Below, piece after piece: positions 25,156 through 34,049 of a stretch of DNA of 64,000 bases. The stretch's first letter is position 1. Each line of letters starts with the position of its first letter. The notes under the pieces were generated by a model, which was not told the origin of the DNA, ran no database searches, and worked only from the letters and a program-made list of their open reading frames with translations. The stretch covers positions 3,844,001 through 3,908,000 of the forward strand of contig NZ_CP113116.1 of the NCBI RefSeq assembly GCF_026625985.1, in the 5' to 3' direction. Source of the DNA: Mycobacterium sp. Aquia_213 (GTDB lineage Bacteria; Actinomycetota; Actinomycetes; Mycobacteriales; Mycobacteriaceae). The position numbers and the translations under genes are program-made.

Positions 25156-26358
25156 TCAGCGCTCGGCCCGCTGGTACGCGGTGACGACCGCGGCGCCACC
25201 CAGCCCGATGTTGTGTTGCAGTGCGGCGCTGACGTTGTCGACCTGACGCTTGTCGGCCAGGCCGCGCAGCTGCCAGTTCAGTTCGGCGCACTGCGCCAGC
25301 CCGGTCGCACCCAGCGGGTGACCCTTGGAGATCAGGCCACCGGACGGGTTGACCACCCAGCGTCCGCCGTAGGTGGTGTCGCCGTTGTCGATCAGCTTGG
25401 CCGCCTCACCCTCGCCGCACAGACCGAGGGCTTCATAGAGCAGCAGCTCGTTGGCCGAGAAGCAGTCGTGCAACTCGATCACCTGGAAGTCCTCCGGGCC
25501 CAGACCGGACTGGTCGTAAACTCGTTGCGCCGCTTGCACATTCATGTCGTAACCGATGAGTCCCTTGGCGCTGCCGTCGAAGGTGGACTTGAAGTCGGTC
25601 GTCATGGCCTGTCCGACGATCTCCACCGCCTGGCCGGCCAGTCCGTGGCGGTCGACGAATCCCTCCGAGGCCAGGATCGCCGCACCCGAACCGTCCGACG
25701 TCGGCGAGCACTGCAGCTTGGTCAGCGGGTCGTAGATCATCTTCGCGCCCAGGATGTCGTCGAGGGTGTACTCGTCCTGGAACTGCGCGAACGGGTTGTT
25801 CACCGAATGCTTGTGGTTCTTGTAGCCGATCTTGGCGAAGTGCTCGGCGGTGCTGCCGTACTGCTTCATGTGCTCGCGCCCAGCCGCGCCGAACATCCAC
25901 GGCGCCGCCGGGAAGGCGAACTCGCTGATCTCGGCCATCGCCTTGACGTGCTTGTCCATCGGGTTGGTGCGGTCTTCGTAGGTCGTCGCCAGCGATCCGG
26001 GCTTCATCTTCTCGAACCCCAGCGCGATCGTGCAGTCGGCCAATCCGCCGCGAATCGCCTGTGCCGCCATGAACAACGCGGTGGAGCCGGTCGAACAGTT
26101 GTTGTTGACGTTGACGATCGGGATGCCGGTCAGGCCCAGTTCGTAGAGTGCGCGCTGCCCCGCGGTCGACTCACCGTAGACGTAGCCGACGTAGCCCTGC
26201 TCGATCTCGCTGTAGTCGATGCCCGCGTCTGTCAGCGCGTTGGTCCCCGACTCCCGCGCCATGTCCGGGTAGTCCCAGCCCTCGCGGCGGCCCGGCTTCT
26301 CGAACTTCGTCATGCCGACGCCGATGACATAAACCTTGTTGGACATCTTGCTGGACAT
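25156..26358 (-). CDS. ltp1: Lipid-transfer protein / SCP2-type thiolase Ltp1
   Basis: The 400-residue protein is thiolase-like: 'NNNCSTGSTALFMAAQAIRG' with the nucleophilic Cys near residue 90, 'IELHDCFSANELLLYEALG', and 'GGLISKGHPLGATGLAQ' with the C-terminal His. The second Cys typical of degradative thiolases is not evident, as in SCP2/lipid-transfer-type members. It matches Rv2790c (Ltp1). Its pairing with fadE21 suggests a shared beta-oxidation or sterol-type pathway; the exact substrate is not known. Confidence 0.93.
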   Translation of the reverse strand: MSSKMSNKVYVIGVGMTKFEKPGRREGWDYPDMARESGTNALTDAGIDYSEIEQGYVGYVYGESTAGQRALYELGLTGIPIVNVNNNCSTGSTALFMAAQAIRGGLADCTIALGFEKMKPGSLATTYEDRTNPMDKHVKAMAEISEFAFPAAPWMFGAAGREHMKQYGSTAEHFAKIGYKNHKHSVNNPFAQFQDEYTLDDILGAKMIYDPLTKLQCSPTSDGSGAAILASEGFVDRHGLAGQAVEIVGQAMTTDFKSTFDGSAKGLIGYDMNVQAAQRVYDQSGLGPEDFQVIELHDCFSANELLLYEALGLCGEGEAAKLIDNGDTTYGGRWVVNPSGGLISKGHPLGATGLAQCAELNWQLRGLADKRQVDNVSAALQHNIGLGGAAVVTAYQRAER

Positions 26359-26491
26359 TTATGCCCCTTCCGAACGGTAGGCCGCCTAGTCATCCCAGTG
26401 TGCAACGCGGCCCAACCAACCGCTCGGCCGGGACCCGCTAGAGCGTCGCGGTCGTCCCCTGCTCATTACCGCCCCGCCTGCGTAGGCTCGG

Positions 26492-27376
26492 ATGAAGACC
26501 CACAACGAAAGACTCATGACTATGAAGGCAACGGTTACCCCGGACGCCGCCCACGCCATCGCGGACATCGCCCAGCGCCACGGGCTCTCTCAAGAAGCGG
26601 TGTTGTCCATGCTGGTTGCGCTGCGCGCCGGTGGCGGCACCATGGCCCAGTTCTCCATTCCCGAGCTCGGCGGCGGCGGGCAATGGATGCGCGGCGGCAT
26701 GACGATGGTCGGCGACATGTTCGACAACGCACTCAAGGCCCGCGTCGACGCCCTGTGCAACGAATTGGCTCAGCTGCTTGCCACCACCGCGGTATTTCCA
26801 CCCTCGACCGCGCACGCCGAGGCGGGGCTGTTCGGTTCGAACAACTGGTGGCCCGCCGATCTCGGCGTCCCCAGCTCCGCGGGCGGACAGAACGACGTGC
26901 GCTACGCGTTCTTCCCCGGCAGTCGGCGGCTGGCGATCCAGATCGGCGGTGTCACAAGGGTTTTCGATACCGGTGAGCACCACATCGGTGGCGTGCAACA
27001 GCAGCAGGGCGGCGGGTACGGCTCGGTGATCTTCACCAGCCAGCTGGGCACCTTCGGGGTGTCCAGCTTGCGGGACCTGGGTGTGCAGCAGGCGGCGCAC
27101 AGTTCGGGCGCGACGCCACCCCCGGCCGCGGCCCAAGCCGCAGCGCACCCGCCGCAATACCAGTCGCAGCAGCAATCCGGCCCGCCGCCACAGTTCGTTC
27201 CCGAGATGCCGCGGTCCGCACCGGAGGCACCGCCGGCCAAGCCCCCCTCCGCCGGGTCCGAGGATCCCGCGACCATCGTCGCGGCCATCGAATCGCTCGC
27301 CGGGTTGCACCAGCGCGGCATCCTCTCCGACGAGGAGTTCAGCACGAAAAAGGCCGAACTGCTCGGCCGACTCTGA
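26492..27376 (+). CDS. SHOCT-domain protein of unknown function
   Basis: The protein has up to 294 residues. In-frame ATGs at 26516 and 26522, close behind GAAAG, may be the true start. The N-terminal third is helical ('ATVTPDAAHAIADIAQRHGL'). The middle has hydrophobic strands around 'NDVRYAFFPGSRRLAIQIGG' and 'GSVIFTSQLGTFGVSSLRDLG', then comes a Pro/Gln/Ala-rich linker. The C-terminal 35 residues are a SHOCT motif ('LAGLHQRGILSDEEFSTKKA'), a short oligomerisation module. No signal peptide or membrane segment is evident. It is convergent with truB (4-nt gap). I do not recognise a specific function. Confidence 0.75.
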   Translation: MKTHNERLMTMKATVTPDAAHAIADIAQRHGLSQEAVLSMLVALRAGGGTMAQFSIPELGGGGQWMRGGMTMVGDMFDNALKARVDALCNELAQLLATTAVFPPSTAHAEAGLFGSNNWWPADLGVPSSAGGQNDVRYAFFPGSRRLAIQIGGVTRVFDTGEHHIGGVQQQQGGGYGSVIFTSQLGTFGVSSLRDLGVQQAAHSSGATPPPAAAQAAAHPPQYQSQQQSGPPPQFVPEMPRSAPEAPPAKPPSAGSEDPATIVAAIESLAGLHQRGILSDEEFSTKKAELLGRL

Positions 27377-27380
27377 CCCG

Positions 27381-28274
27381 CTAGAGCGTCGCGGGACGAA
27401 TCACCACGACGGACTTGGTCCGCGAACCCTCGTCGCGCAGCAGCGCGATGACCCGGCCGTCGTCGTCGCTGGCGGCATACACACCGTCGATGCCGGCCGG
27501 CGACAAGGACCGCCCGTGGCTGGCCGCCTCGGCTTCCTCGGGGGTCAGGACGCGGCGCGGGAACACCAGCAGGCACGCGTCGTCCAGCGTCCAGCTCAGC
27601 CGCGGCCCCTCGGCGAGTTCGTCGAGCGTGCGCGCCTGGTCCAGCTCGAAGGACCCGACGCGGGTGCGCCGCAACGACGTCAGATGCCCGCCCACCCCGA
27701 GCGCGGACCCGAGGTCGCGGGCCAGCGCGCGGATGTAGGTTCCCGACGAGCAGTCGACATCGACGTCGAGGTCGATGACGTCGCCGGACCGCCGGGTCGC
27801 CGACACCTCGAACCGGTCGATGCGTACCGGGCGGGCCTTCAGTTCGACGGCCTGGCCCTCGCGGACCAATTGATACGCGCGCCGGCCGCCGACCTTGATC
27901 GCGCTGACCGCCGACGGCACCTGCTCGATATCGCCGCGGAACCCGGCGACCGCGGTGGCGATCGCCTCGTCTGTCACGTGTTCGGCCGAGATGCTTTGCA
28001 GCAGTTCACCTTCGGCATCCTCGGTAGAGGTGGTCTGGCCCAGGCGGATGGTGGCTGCATACGACTTCGAGGACGCCGTCAACAGGCCGAGGATCTTGGT
28101 GGCGCGCTCGACCCCGATCACCAGTACGCCGGTGGCCATCGGGTCCAGTGTGCCCGCGTGGCCCACCCGGCGGGTGGAGAAGATTCGTCGGCAGCGCCCC
28201 ACCACGTCGTGGCTGGTCATTCCGGCCGGCTTGTCGACAATGACGATGCCTGGGCCGGTGGGGCTTTCGGTCAT
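27381..28274 (-). CDS. truB: tRNA pseudouridine synthase B
   Basis: The 297-residue enzyme makes pseudouridine-55 in the tRNA T-loop. The catalytic block 'RVGHAGTLDPMATGVLVIG' carries the Asp nucleophile, and 'SGTYIRALARDLGSALGVGG' is the second family motif. ATG at 28274 overlaps the stop of pptT by 4 nt (ATGA); the longer frame upstream would run through pptT. The length is close to that of the M. tuberculosis enzyme (298 residues). Confidence 0.96.
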   Translation of the reverse strand: MTESPTGPGIVIVDKPAGMTSHDVVGRCRRIFSTRRVGHAGTLDPMATGVLVIGVERATKILGLLTASSKSYAATIRLGQTTSTEDAEGELLQSISAEHVTDEAIATAVAGFRGDIEQVPSAVSAIKVGGRRAYQLVREGQAVELKARPVRIDRFEVSATRRSGDVIDLDVDVDCSSGTYIRALARDLGSALGVGGHLTSLRRTRVGSFELDQARTLDELAEGPRLSWTLDDACLLVFPRRVLTPEEAEAASHGRSLSPAGIDGVYAASDDDGRVIALLRDEGSRTKSVVVIRPATL

Positions 28275-28957
28275 AGGACGATCGCGGTGAGCACGAGTTC
28301 GCGGTCGACCGACCAGCGGCCGCGCAGCGCGGTCAGCGGCGGACCCGACAGCGCCTCCGGATCGATCAAGATCTGCGAGACGAACGTGCCGCCGGCCGGG
28401 CCGTCGGCCTCGAAACTGATGTGGGCGTCTTCGAAACCCAGCCATCTCTTGGTCAGGGGGTACCACGCCTTATACGTTGCTTCCTTGGCGCAGAACAGGA
28501 TTCGATCCCAATGCAGACCGTCCGGCATGGCCTGGGGAATTTCGGTGCGCTCGGCCGGCAGGCTGATCGCATCCAGCACGCCGTTGGGCAGCACGTCGTG
28601 CGGTTCGGCGTCGATGCCCACCGAGCGCACCGCGGCACTGCGCCCCACCACCGCACCGCGATACCCCGTGCAGTGGGTGAGGCTGCCGACCACGCCGTCG
28701 GGCCAGCAGGGTTCGCCCTTGTCGCCCTTGAGGATTGGCACCGGCGGCAGACCCAGCTCACCCAGCGCGATCCGGGCGCAGTACCGGACGGTGACGAATT
28801 CGTTGCGCCGCTTGGCAACCGACTTGGCGACCAACGGCTCTTCTTCGGGCAACGGGGCCAGGCCCGGCGGGTCGGAGTACACCTCCGAATACGCCATCGA
28901 ATGCGCCGTTTCGACGGTCGCCGGCAACACCGACGACACCAGCATCTCTGCGGTCAT
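28271..28957 (-). CDS. pptT: 4'-phosphopantetheinyl transferase PptT (Sfp type)
   Basis: The 228-residue enzyme transfers phosphopantetheine from CoA to acyl carrier domains of the large mycobacterial synthases. The Mg-binding motif 'SVGIDAEPHDVLP' and the Sfp-type motif 'ILFCAKEATYKAWYPLTKRW' are intact. Start ATG 28957 overlaps the stop of the upstream phosphatase gene by 4 nt. In M. tuberculosis, PptT is essential and opposed by the hydrolase PptH encoded by the adjacent gene; the same pair and overlap are kept here. Confidence 0.95.
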   Translation of the reverse strand: MTAEMLVSSVLPATVETAHSMAYSEVYSDPPGLAPLPEEEPLVAKSVAKRRNEFVTVRYCARIALGELGLPPVPILKGDKGEPCWPDGVVGSLTHCTGYRGAVVGRSAAVRSVGIDAEPHDVLPNGVLDAISLPAERTEIPQAMPDGLHWDRILFCAKEATYKAWYPLTKRWLGFEDAHISFEADGPAGGTFVSQILIDPEALSGPPLTALRGRWSVDRELVLTAIVL

Positions 28958-29982
28958 CCCGATTGCCGCTGCCGCAACTTTTCCCGGAACTGCGCGGCCT
29001 GCGCCTTCATCTCGGGAGTGATCACGAAGTGACCGCCGAAGTCGTTGAGGTAACCCGGGGCGTACTGCGGGTCCGGCAGCACCTGGCGCAGCCAGCTGTA
29101 GGGCTTGCGGCGCCGCCACTCCCGCGGGTAGCCGACCGAGACTTCCTCGAAGCGCACGTCGTCGTACCAGGTAGTCCGCGGAATGTGCAGGTGGCCGTAG
29201 ACCGAGCAGATGGCGTTGTAGCGGGTGTGCCAGTCGGCGGTCTTGGTGGTCCCGCACCACAGCGAGAACTCCGGGTAGAACAACGCGTCGCAGGGCTCGC
29301 GCACCAGCGGGAAATGGTTCACCAGGACCGTCGGCGTCATCCAGTCGAGCTGTTCGAGGCGGGCCCGGGTGATGTCCACCCGCTCGCGACACCAGGCGTC
29401 GCGGGTGGGGTACGGCTCCGAGGAGAGCAGGAATTCGTCGGTGGCCACGATGTTGTTCCGGCGCGCGATTTCCAGGCCTTCGGCTTTGCTCCGCGCCCCC
29501 TCTGGCAAGAAGGTGTAGTCGTACAGCAAGAACATCGGCACGATCGTGGCCGGACCGCCGCGTTCGGTCCACACCGGGAAGGGATGTTCCGGCGTGACCA
29601 CGCCCATCTCGTCGCAGATGTTCACCAGGTAGTCGTAACGCGCCTTGCCGAAGACCTGATTCGGATCGCGATTGGTGGTCCACAGCTCATGGTTGCCCGG
29701 CACCCAGATCACCTTGGCGAACCGGCGTCGCAGCAGGTCAAGGGCCCAGCGGATCTCGTCGGTGCGCTCGGCGACGTCGCCGGCGACGATCAGCCAGTCA
29801 TCCGGCGAGGACGGATGCAGCGATTCGGTGACCGGCTTATTGCCCATGTGACCCGTGTGCAAGTCGGAGACCGCCCACAGTGTCGGCTGTCCCCCGTTAG
29901 TCGCGTCCCGCGTAACCACAAGTAACCAGCCTAACGATCCGGCGCGGTGACCCCCGGTCCCGCTGCGACTTTCGGCCGTCAC
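28954..29982 (-). CDS. pptH: Metallophosphatase PptH (4'-phosphopantetheinyl hydrolase, Rv2795c-like)
   Basis: The 342-residue frame carries all calcineurin-type metallophosphatase motifs: 'SDLHTGH', 'VAGDVAER', 'PGNHELW', 'VNHFPL' and 'YGHLHIP'. The M. tuberculosis orthologue removes phosphopantetheine from acyl carrier proteins, opposing PptT. It precedes pptT with ATGA overlap, so both activities come from one transcript. The start is uncertain: GTG at 29982 or GTG at 29919 ('VVTRDATNGGQP'). The latter gives 321 residues, nearer my recollection of the orthologue (324). Confidence 0.9.
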   Translation of the reverse strand: MTAESRSGTGGHRAGSLGWLLVVTRDATNGGQPTLWAVSDLHTGHMGNKPVTESLHPSSPDDWLIVAGDVAERTDEIRWALDLLRRRFAKVIWVPGNHELWTTNRDPNQVFGKARYDYLVNICDEMGVVTPEHPFPVWTERGGPATIVPMFLLYDYTFLPEGARSKAEGLEIARRNNIVATDEFLLSSEPYPTRDAWCRERVDITRARLEQLDWMTPTVLVNHFPLVREPCDALFYPEFSLWCGTTKTADWHTRYNAICSVYGHLHIPRTTWYDDVRFEEVSVGYPREWRRRKPYSWLRQVLPDPQYAPGYLNDFGGHFVITPEMKAQAAQFREKLRQRQSG

Positions 29983-30010
29983 AACCTGTCAGTTAGAACA
30001 AGTTCAGGTT
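29983..30010. promoter_or_regulatory. Nested inverted repeats between pptH and the secreted-protein gene
   Basis: AACCTG and CAGGTT flank a perfect core GAAC-AA-GTTC (29996-30005). The core spacing of 2 bp differs from the mycobacterial SOS box (spacing 4), so LexA is unlikely. It may be an operator for either divergent gene. Confidence 0.3.
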
Positions 30011-30076
30011 TGGCTGTGACCTCGCGCACGTGACTTGTACACTCCCGGCAAAGGGATGGCCGAGGGCAGGGGTGTC

Positions 30077-30661
30077 ATGTTTTCCAAGGTGCGCCTGGTC
30101 GGGGCGCTCGGTGCGGTGCTGACAGCGGTCATTGCGGGCACGGTTGGCTTGCAAGGCGCGTCGCCCGCCCCGACCGGCGGCAAGGCCGTCGATCTGCGGT
30201 CTACGGCACAGCCGCTGGAAACCACGATGAAGAGTCCGATCATCGCCACCACCGACCCGAGCCCGTTCGATCCGTGCCGGGACATCCCGTTCGACGCTTT
30301 GCAGCACCTCGGGCTGGCGTTCACCCCGCCCGAGCCGCAGGACGGGCTGCGCTGCCAGTTCGACGCGGGCAACTACCAGCTGGCCGTCGAGCCGATCATC
30401 TGGCGTACTTACGAGCAGTCCCTGCCGCCGGACGCCCTGGAGACCACCATCCAGGGACACCGCGCCGCAACGTACTGGGTGCTCAAGCCGACCTACCACA
30501 ACAGCTACTGGTTCTTCTCCTGCATGGTGGCCTTCAAGACCAGCTACGGGGTCCTGCAGCAGGCGCTGTTCTACTCGACGGTGTACTCCAACCCCGAGGT
30601 GGACTGCCCGTCCACCAACCTGCAGCGGGCCAACGACCTCACGCCGTACTACAAGTTCTAG
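30077..30661 (+). CDS. Secreted protein, DUF3558-like
   Basis: The 194-residue protein starts at ATG 30077 behind AGGGG; the frame is open from 30035 with earlier ATGs. An N-terminal signal sequence is clear ('KVRLVGALGAVLTAVIAG'), with no lipobox Cys at its end. The mature part has 'FDPCRDIPFDALQHLGL' and Cys pairs ('LRCQFDAG', 'FFSCMVAF', 'VDCPSTN'). This fits the DUF3558 family of exported actinobacterial proteins that includes several Lpp lipoproteins. The place corresponds roughly to lppV (Rv2796c) of M. tuberculosis, but the strand differs. No function is known. Confidence 0.72.
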   Translation: MFSKVRLVGALGAVLTAVIAGTVGLQGASPAPTGGKAVDLRSTAQPLETTMKSPIIATTDPSPFDPCRDIPFDALQHLGLAFTPPEPQDGLRCQFDAGNYQLAVEPIIWRTYEQSLPPDALETTIQGHRAATYWVLKPTYHNSYWFFSCMVAFKTSYGVLQQALFYSTVYSNPEVDCPSTNLQRANDLTPYYKF

Positions 30662-30692
30662 CCCGGCCCCGCGTGGGTCGGCACGATCTGTT

Positions 30693-32456
30693 GTGACTGA
30701 ACCGTTTTCGAGTCGCAGCAAAGTATCGATGCCGGTCGGCCGTAACCTGATGGACGTGAGTACGACGTCGACTCGTTCCGGGGAACCCGCGCTGCACAGC
30801 CTGACTCAGGCCGGCGTCAACGCCGCGAGCCGGCTGCTGGGTCTGCGGCCGGCCACCACCGGTTACACCGTGAATCGAGTCGAAGTCCCGATGCGCGACG
30901 GGATGCGGCTGGTGGCCGATCACTACGCACCGACCACGTCCAGCCCGGCCGGCACCGTGCTGGTGCGCGGACCCTACGGGCGGGGATTTCCGTTCTCGCT
31001 GTTGTTCGCCCGGCCGTACGCCGCGCGGGGCTACCACGTCGTAGTGCAGAGCGTGCGCGGCACGTTCGGGTCCGAGGGTGTTTTCGAGCCGATGGCCAAC
31101 GAGGCCGCCGACGGCGCCGACACCGCCGCATGGCTGGTCAAGCAGCCGTGGTTCACCGGCCGCTTCGCCACCATTGGCCTGTCGTATCTGGGTTTCACGC
31201 AGTGGGCGTTGTTGCAGGACCCGCCGCCGGAACTGGCCGCGGCCGTCGTCGCCGTGGGCCCGCACGATTTCCACGCCGCGGTGTGGGATACCGGCTCGTT
31301 CACCATCGACTTTCTCGGGTGGAGCAACATGGTGTCCCACCAGGAGGACGCCAGCCGCCTCCGGGCCGGGATCCGCCAGCTGCAGGCCCCGCGCAAGGTC
31401 GCACGGGCGGCCACCGGGGTGCCGTTCGGTGAGTCGGCGCGCGCACTGCTCGGCACCGGGGCGCCGTGGTTCGAATCCTGGGTAGCGCACCGCGATCAGG
31501 ATGACGCGTTCTGGGAGCCAATGCGCTGCGGCGCCGCGCTGGACCGCGTGCAGGTGCCGGTCTTGCTGATGGGCGGCTGGCAGGACGTCTTTCTGGGCCA
31601 GACGATGCAGCAGTATGCGCACCTGCGCCGCCGCGGCGTGGACGTCGCGCTCACGGTCGGCCCCTGGACCCACACCCAGATGCTCAGCAAGGGCCTGTCC
31701 AGCAGCGCGCGCGAGACCCTGGACTGGCTGGACACCCACCTGGCGGGCATGTCCCCGAGCCGCCCCAGCCGGGTTCGCGTCTGCGTCACCGGCCAGGGCT
31801 GGCGCCACCTGCCCGACTGGCCGCCCGTCACCTCGCAGCGCGCGCTGTACCTGAGGCCCGGCCGCTACCTGGACGACACGTCGCCCACCGACCTGCCGAA
31901 GCTGCCGCCGGCGACGTTCCGCTACGACCCCGCCGACCCGACACCGACCACCGGCGGTCCGCTGCTTTCGCCGGCCGGCGGCTACCGCGACGACAGCCGC
32001 CTCGCGCTGCGCGACGACGTGCTGACCTTCAACAGCGCGACCCTGCTGCACGATCTGTGCGTGTACGGAAGTCCGGTCGTCGAGCTGGCGCACCGCTCGG
32101 ATAACCCGGATGTCGACCTGTTCGTCCGGGTCAGCGAGGTCGACGCCAAGGGCCGGTCGCGCAACGTCAGCGACGCGTACCGGCGGCTGGGCGCGCACGC
32201 CAAGACCGTCAAGATCGAACTCGACCCGATCGCGCACCGCTTCCGCGCCGGCTCACGCATCCGGCTGCTCATCACCGGCAGCTGGTTTCCGCGTTACGCG
32301 CGCAACCTGGGCACCGGCGAGCCGACGCTGACGGGTCGGCATTCGAAACCGGCCACCCACACCATCGCCTACGGGCGGTCCCGGCTGCTGCTTCCGGTCG
32401 GTCCGCTCGACCTGTCAGCCAACGGCGTCGCGAACCCTGGCAGCGACCTCGGCTAG
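30693..32456 (+). CDS. CocE/NonD-family hydrolase (X-Pro dipeptidyl-peptidase-like, Rv2800-like)
   Basis: The 587-residue frame is an alpha/beta hydrolase of the S15/CocE type. Nucleophile elbow 'IGLSYLGFTQW' (Ser), catalytic Asp in 'LMGGWQDVFLGQ' and His in 'VGPWTHTQM' are present, followed by a C-terminal jelly-roll domain ('DVDLFVRVSEVDAKGRSRNV'). Such enzymes cleave esters or X-Pro dipeptides. Alternative starts at ATG 30729, ATG 30750 and GTG 30756 would remove 12 to 21 residues and are equally plausible. The 3' end overlaps the convergent DUF1802 gene by 42 bp. Confidence 0.9.
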   Translation: MTEPFSSRSKVSMPVGRNLMDVSTTSTRSGEPALHSLTQAGVNAASRLLGLRPATTGYTVNRVEVPMRDGMRLVADHYAPTTSSPAGTVLVRGPYGRGFPFSLLFARPYAARGYHVVVQSVRGTFGSEGVFEPMANEAADGADTAAWLVKQPWFTGRFATIGLSYLGFTQWALLQDPPPELAAAVVAVGPHDFHAAVWDTGSFTIDFLGWSNMVSHQEDASRLRAGIRQLQAPRKVARAATGVPFGESARALLGTGAPWFESWVAHRDQDDAFWEPMRCGAALDRVQVPVLLMGGWQDVFLGQTMQQYAHLRRRGVDVALTVGPWTHTQMLSKGLSSSARETLDWLDTHLAGMSPSRPSRVRVCVTGQGWRHLPDWPPVTSQRALYLRPGRYLDDTSPTDLPKLPPATFRYDPADPTPTTGGPLLSPAGGYRDDSRLALRDDVLTFNSATLLHDLCVYGSPVVELAHRSDNPDVDLFVRVSEVDAKGRSRNVSDAYRRLGAHAKTVKIELDPIAHRFRAGSRIRLLITGSWFPRYARNLGTGEPTLTGRHSKPATHTIAYGRSRLLLPVGPLDLSANGVANPGSDLG

Positions 32457-32975
32457 CGCGGCGTCGTCGTGCACCGGCGCCCCCACCGCCGGGCGCGCCG
32501 ACAGCTGCACCCAGCTGGTGCAGCCCCCGTAGTCGGGCGTGCGCGTCAGGCGGATCGGCTCGATCAGCGGACTCACGGACACCACCAGCGCGGCGAGCTT
32601 GTGTTTGGGCCGGAAATCGAGCCGGTCGGCGCGCACCGACTCGGCGGTCCAGATGTGCAAGTCCTCGATCTCCGCGAGCCGCTCCGGCCGGTTAACCGCC
32701 AGTGCCGCAACCACTTTCGCTGCCGCACGGATCACCAGCCGATCCTCGGTACTGTCGGTCGCCGCCGCGGCCAGCAGGTCGCGATGCTCGGGCCGGACCC
32801 GGCCGGTGTGGCTGTGCGCGACGGTCGGAAACAGCAAGAACTCACCGGCTGCCACCTCGAACCGCTTCTCCCCGATGCCGCCCTTGCGCAACAGCACGTA
32901 CTGGCGACCGCGCAGCAGTGCATGCACGGCCGCGCTCCACTCCTTGAGTGCGGGCGTCGTTGCGGTGAGTGTCAT
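32415..32975 (-). CDS. DUF1802-family protein (Rv2828c-like)
   Basis: The 186-residue protein matches the DUF1802 pattern: 'LKEWSAAVHALLRGRQYVLL', 'KGGIGE', 'FEVAAGEFLLFPTVAHSHT' and 'LHIWTAESVRADRLDFRPKH'. The family is of unknown function and common in cyanobacteria and actinobacteria. The start codon overlaps the stop of the DUF2277 gene by 4 nt, so the two are co-translated. The tail overlaps the convergent hydrolase gene. Confidence 0.82.
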   Translation of the reverse strand: MTLTATTPALKEWSAAVHALLRGRQYVLLRKGGIGEKRFEVAAGEFLLFPTVAHSHTGRVRPEHRDLLAAAATDSTEDRLVIRAAAKVVAALAVNRPERLAEIEDLHIWTAESVRADRLDFRPKHKLAALVVSVSPLIEPIRLTRTPDYGGCTSWVQLSARPAVGAPVHDDAALAEVAARVRDAVG

Positions 32976-33241
32976 TTCGTCGCGGCGAGGCGGGCGACCA
33001 CCTCGGGTCGGCGCAACGGCGGCACGGTCTTGGGCGGCTGACGGCGCGGCGGCAGGGACTCCAGCAAGCGGGTCGTGGTCTGCGTGACCTCGGCGACCGC
33101 GGCCTCGAACGCCTCGACGTTGGCTGCCGACGGGCGCGTGATGCCACTGACTTTGCGCACATACTGGCGCGCGGCCGCGGCGATCTCCTCAGCCGTGGCC
33201 GACGGCTGCAACCCGCGCAGTTCGGTGATATTCCGGCACAT
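32972..33241 (-). CDS. DUF2277-family small protein
   Basis: The 89-residue protein begins 'MCRNITELRGLQPSATAEEI', the conserved opening of DUF2277, with 'AARQYVRKVSGITRPS' next and a Pro/Arg-rich tail. This is a small cytoplasmic family of unknown function. It forms a two-gene unit with the DUF1802 gene (ATGA overlap) and is divergent from the echA16-like gene. Confidence 0.82.
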   Translation of the reverse strand: MCRNITELRGLQPSATAEEIAAAARQYVRKVSGITRPSAANVEAFEAAVAEVTQTTTRLLESLPPRRQPPKTVPPLRRPEVVARLAATK

Positions 33242-33284
33242 CCCTCAACGATAGGCGCAGCGCGCGACCCTCTACGGTGATGCC

Positions 33285-34034
33285 ATGAGCGACGACATCC
33301 TGCTGATCACCACCGACGAGCGGGTGCGCACCCTGACCCTGAACCGGCCGCAGTCGCGCAATGCACTGTCCTCGGCGCTGCGGGATCGGTTCTTCGGGGC
33401 GCTGACCGACGCCGAAACCGATGACGACGTCGACGTCGTGATCCTCACCGGGACCGATCCGGTGTTCTGCGCGGGGCTGGACCTCAAGGAGCTGGGTGAT
33501 TCGACGGCCCTGCCCGACATCTCGCCGCGGTGGCCGTCGATGACCAAGCCGGTGATCGGCGCGATCAACGGAGCCGCGGTCACCGGCGGGCTGGAGCTGG
33601 TGCTGTACTGCGACGTCGTAATCGCGTCGGAGCAGGCACGCTTCGCCGACACGCATGCCCGGGTGGGCCTGCTACCGACCTGGGGCCTGTCCGTGCGGCT
33701 GCCCCAGAAAGTGGGCATCGGCCTGGCCCGGCGGATGAGTCTGACCGGCGATTACCTGTCGGCCGCCGATGCGCTGCGCGCCGGACTGGCCACCGAGGTG
33801 GTGCCACACGACCGGCTGCTGGCGACCGCACGTCAGGTGGCCGCCTCGATCGTCGGCAACAACCAGAACGCGGTACGCGCATTGCTGTCCTCCTATCACC
33901 GCATCGATGAGTCGCAGACCAGCGAGGGCCTGTGGCTGGAAGCCATGGCGGCCAGGCAATTTCGGACCAGCGGCGACGACATCGCCGCCAATCGCGAAGC
34001 GGTGCTGCAACGCGGTCGGGCGCAAGTCCGGTAA
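33285..34034 (+). CDS. echA16: Enoyl-CoA hydratase/isomerase-family protein EchA16-like, catalytic Glu pair absent
   Basis: The 249-residue protein has the crotonase fold signatures: 'RPQSRNALSSALRDRFF', oxyanion-hole strand 'FCAGLDLKELGD', and 'AAVTGGLELVLYCDVVIASE'. When aligned by eye with rat mitochondrial enoyl-CoA hydratase, E144 falls on His ('RFADTHARVGLLP') and E164 on Arg ('GLARRMSLTG'). Classical hydratase chemistry is therefore doubtful. It may act as an isomerase, hydrolase or non-catalytic member. By position it matches echA16 (Rv2831). The small membrane-protein gene follows 15 nt later. Confidence 0.88.
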   Translation: MSDDILLITTDERVRTLTLNRPQSRNALSSALRDRFFGALTDAETDDDVDVVILTGTDPVFCAGLDLKELGDSTALPDISPRWPSMTKPVIGAINGAAVTGGLELVLYCDVVIASEQARFADTHARVGLLPTWGLSVRLPQKVGIGLARRMSLTGDYLSAADALRAGLATEVVPHDRLLATARQVAASIVGNNQNAVRALLSSYHRIDESQTSEGLWLEAMAARQFRTSGDDIAANREAVLQRGRAQVR

Positions 34035-34049
34035 CGGCGCCCGCCACGC

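Noticed and set aside
29996..30005. GAAC-AA-GTTC as an SOS (LexA) box
   Set aside because: Mycobacterial SOS boxes have four bases between GAAC and GTTC with flanking TC/GA; here the gap is two and the flanks differ.
31465..31490. GGTTCGAATCC resembling a tRNA T-loop
   Set aside because: It lies inside the CocE-type hydrolase frame (residues 'WFESWV') and no acceptor, D or anticodon arm can be built around it.
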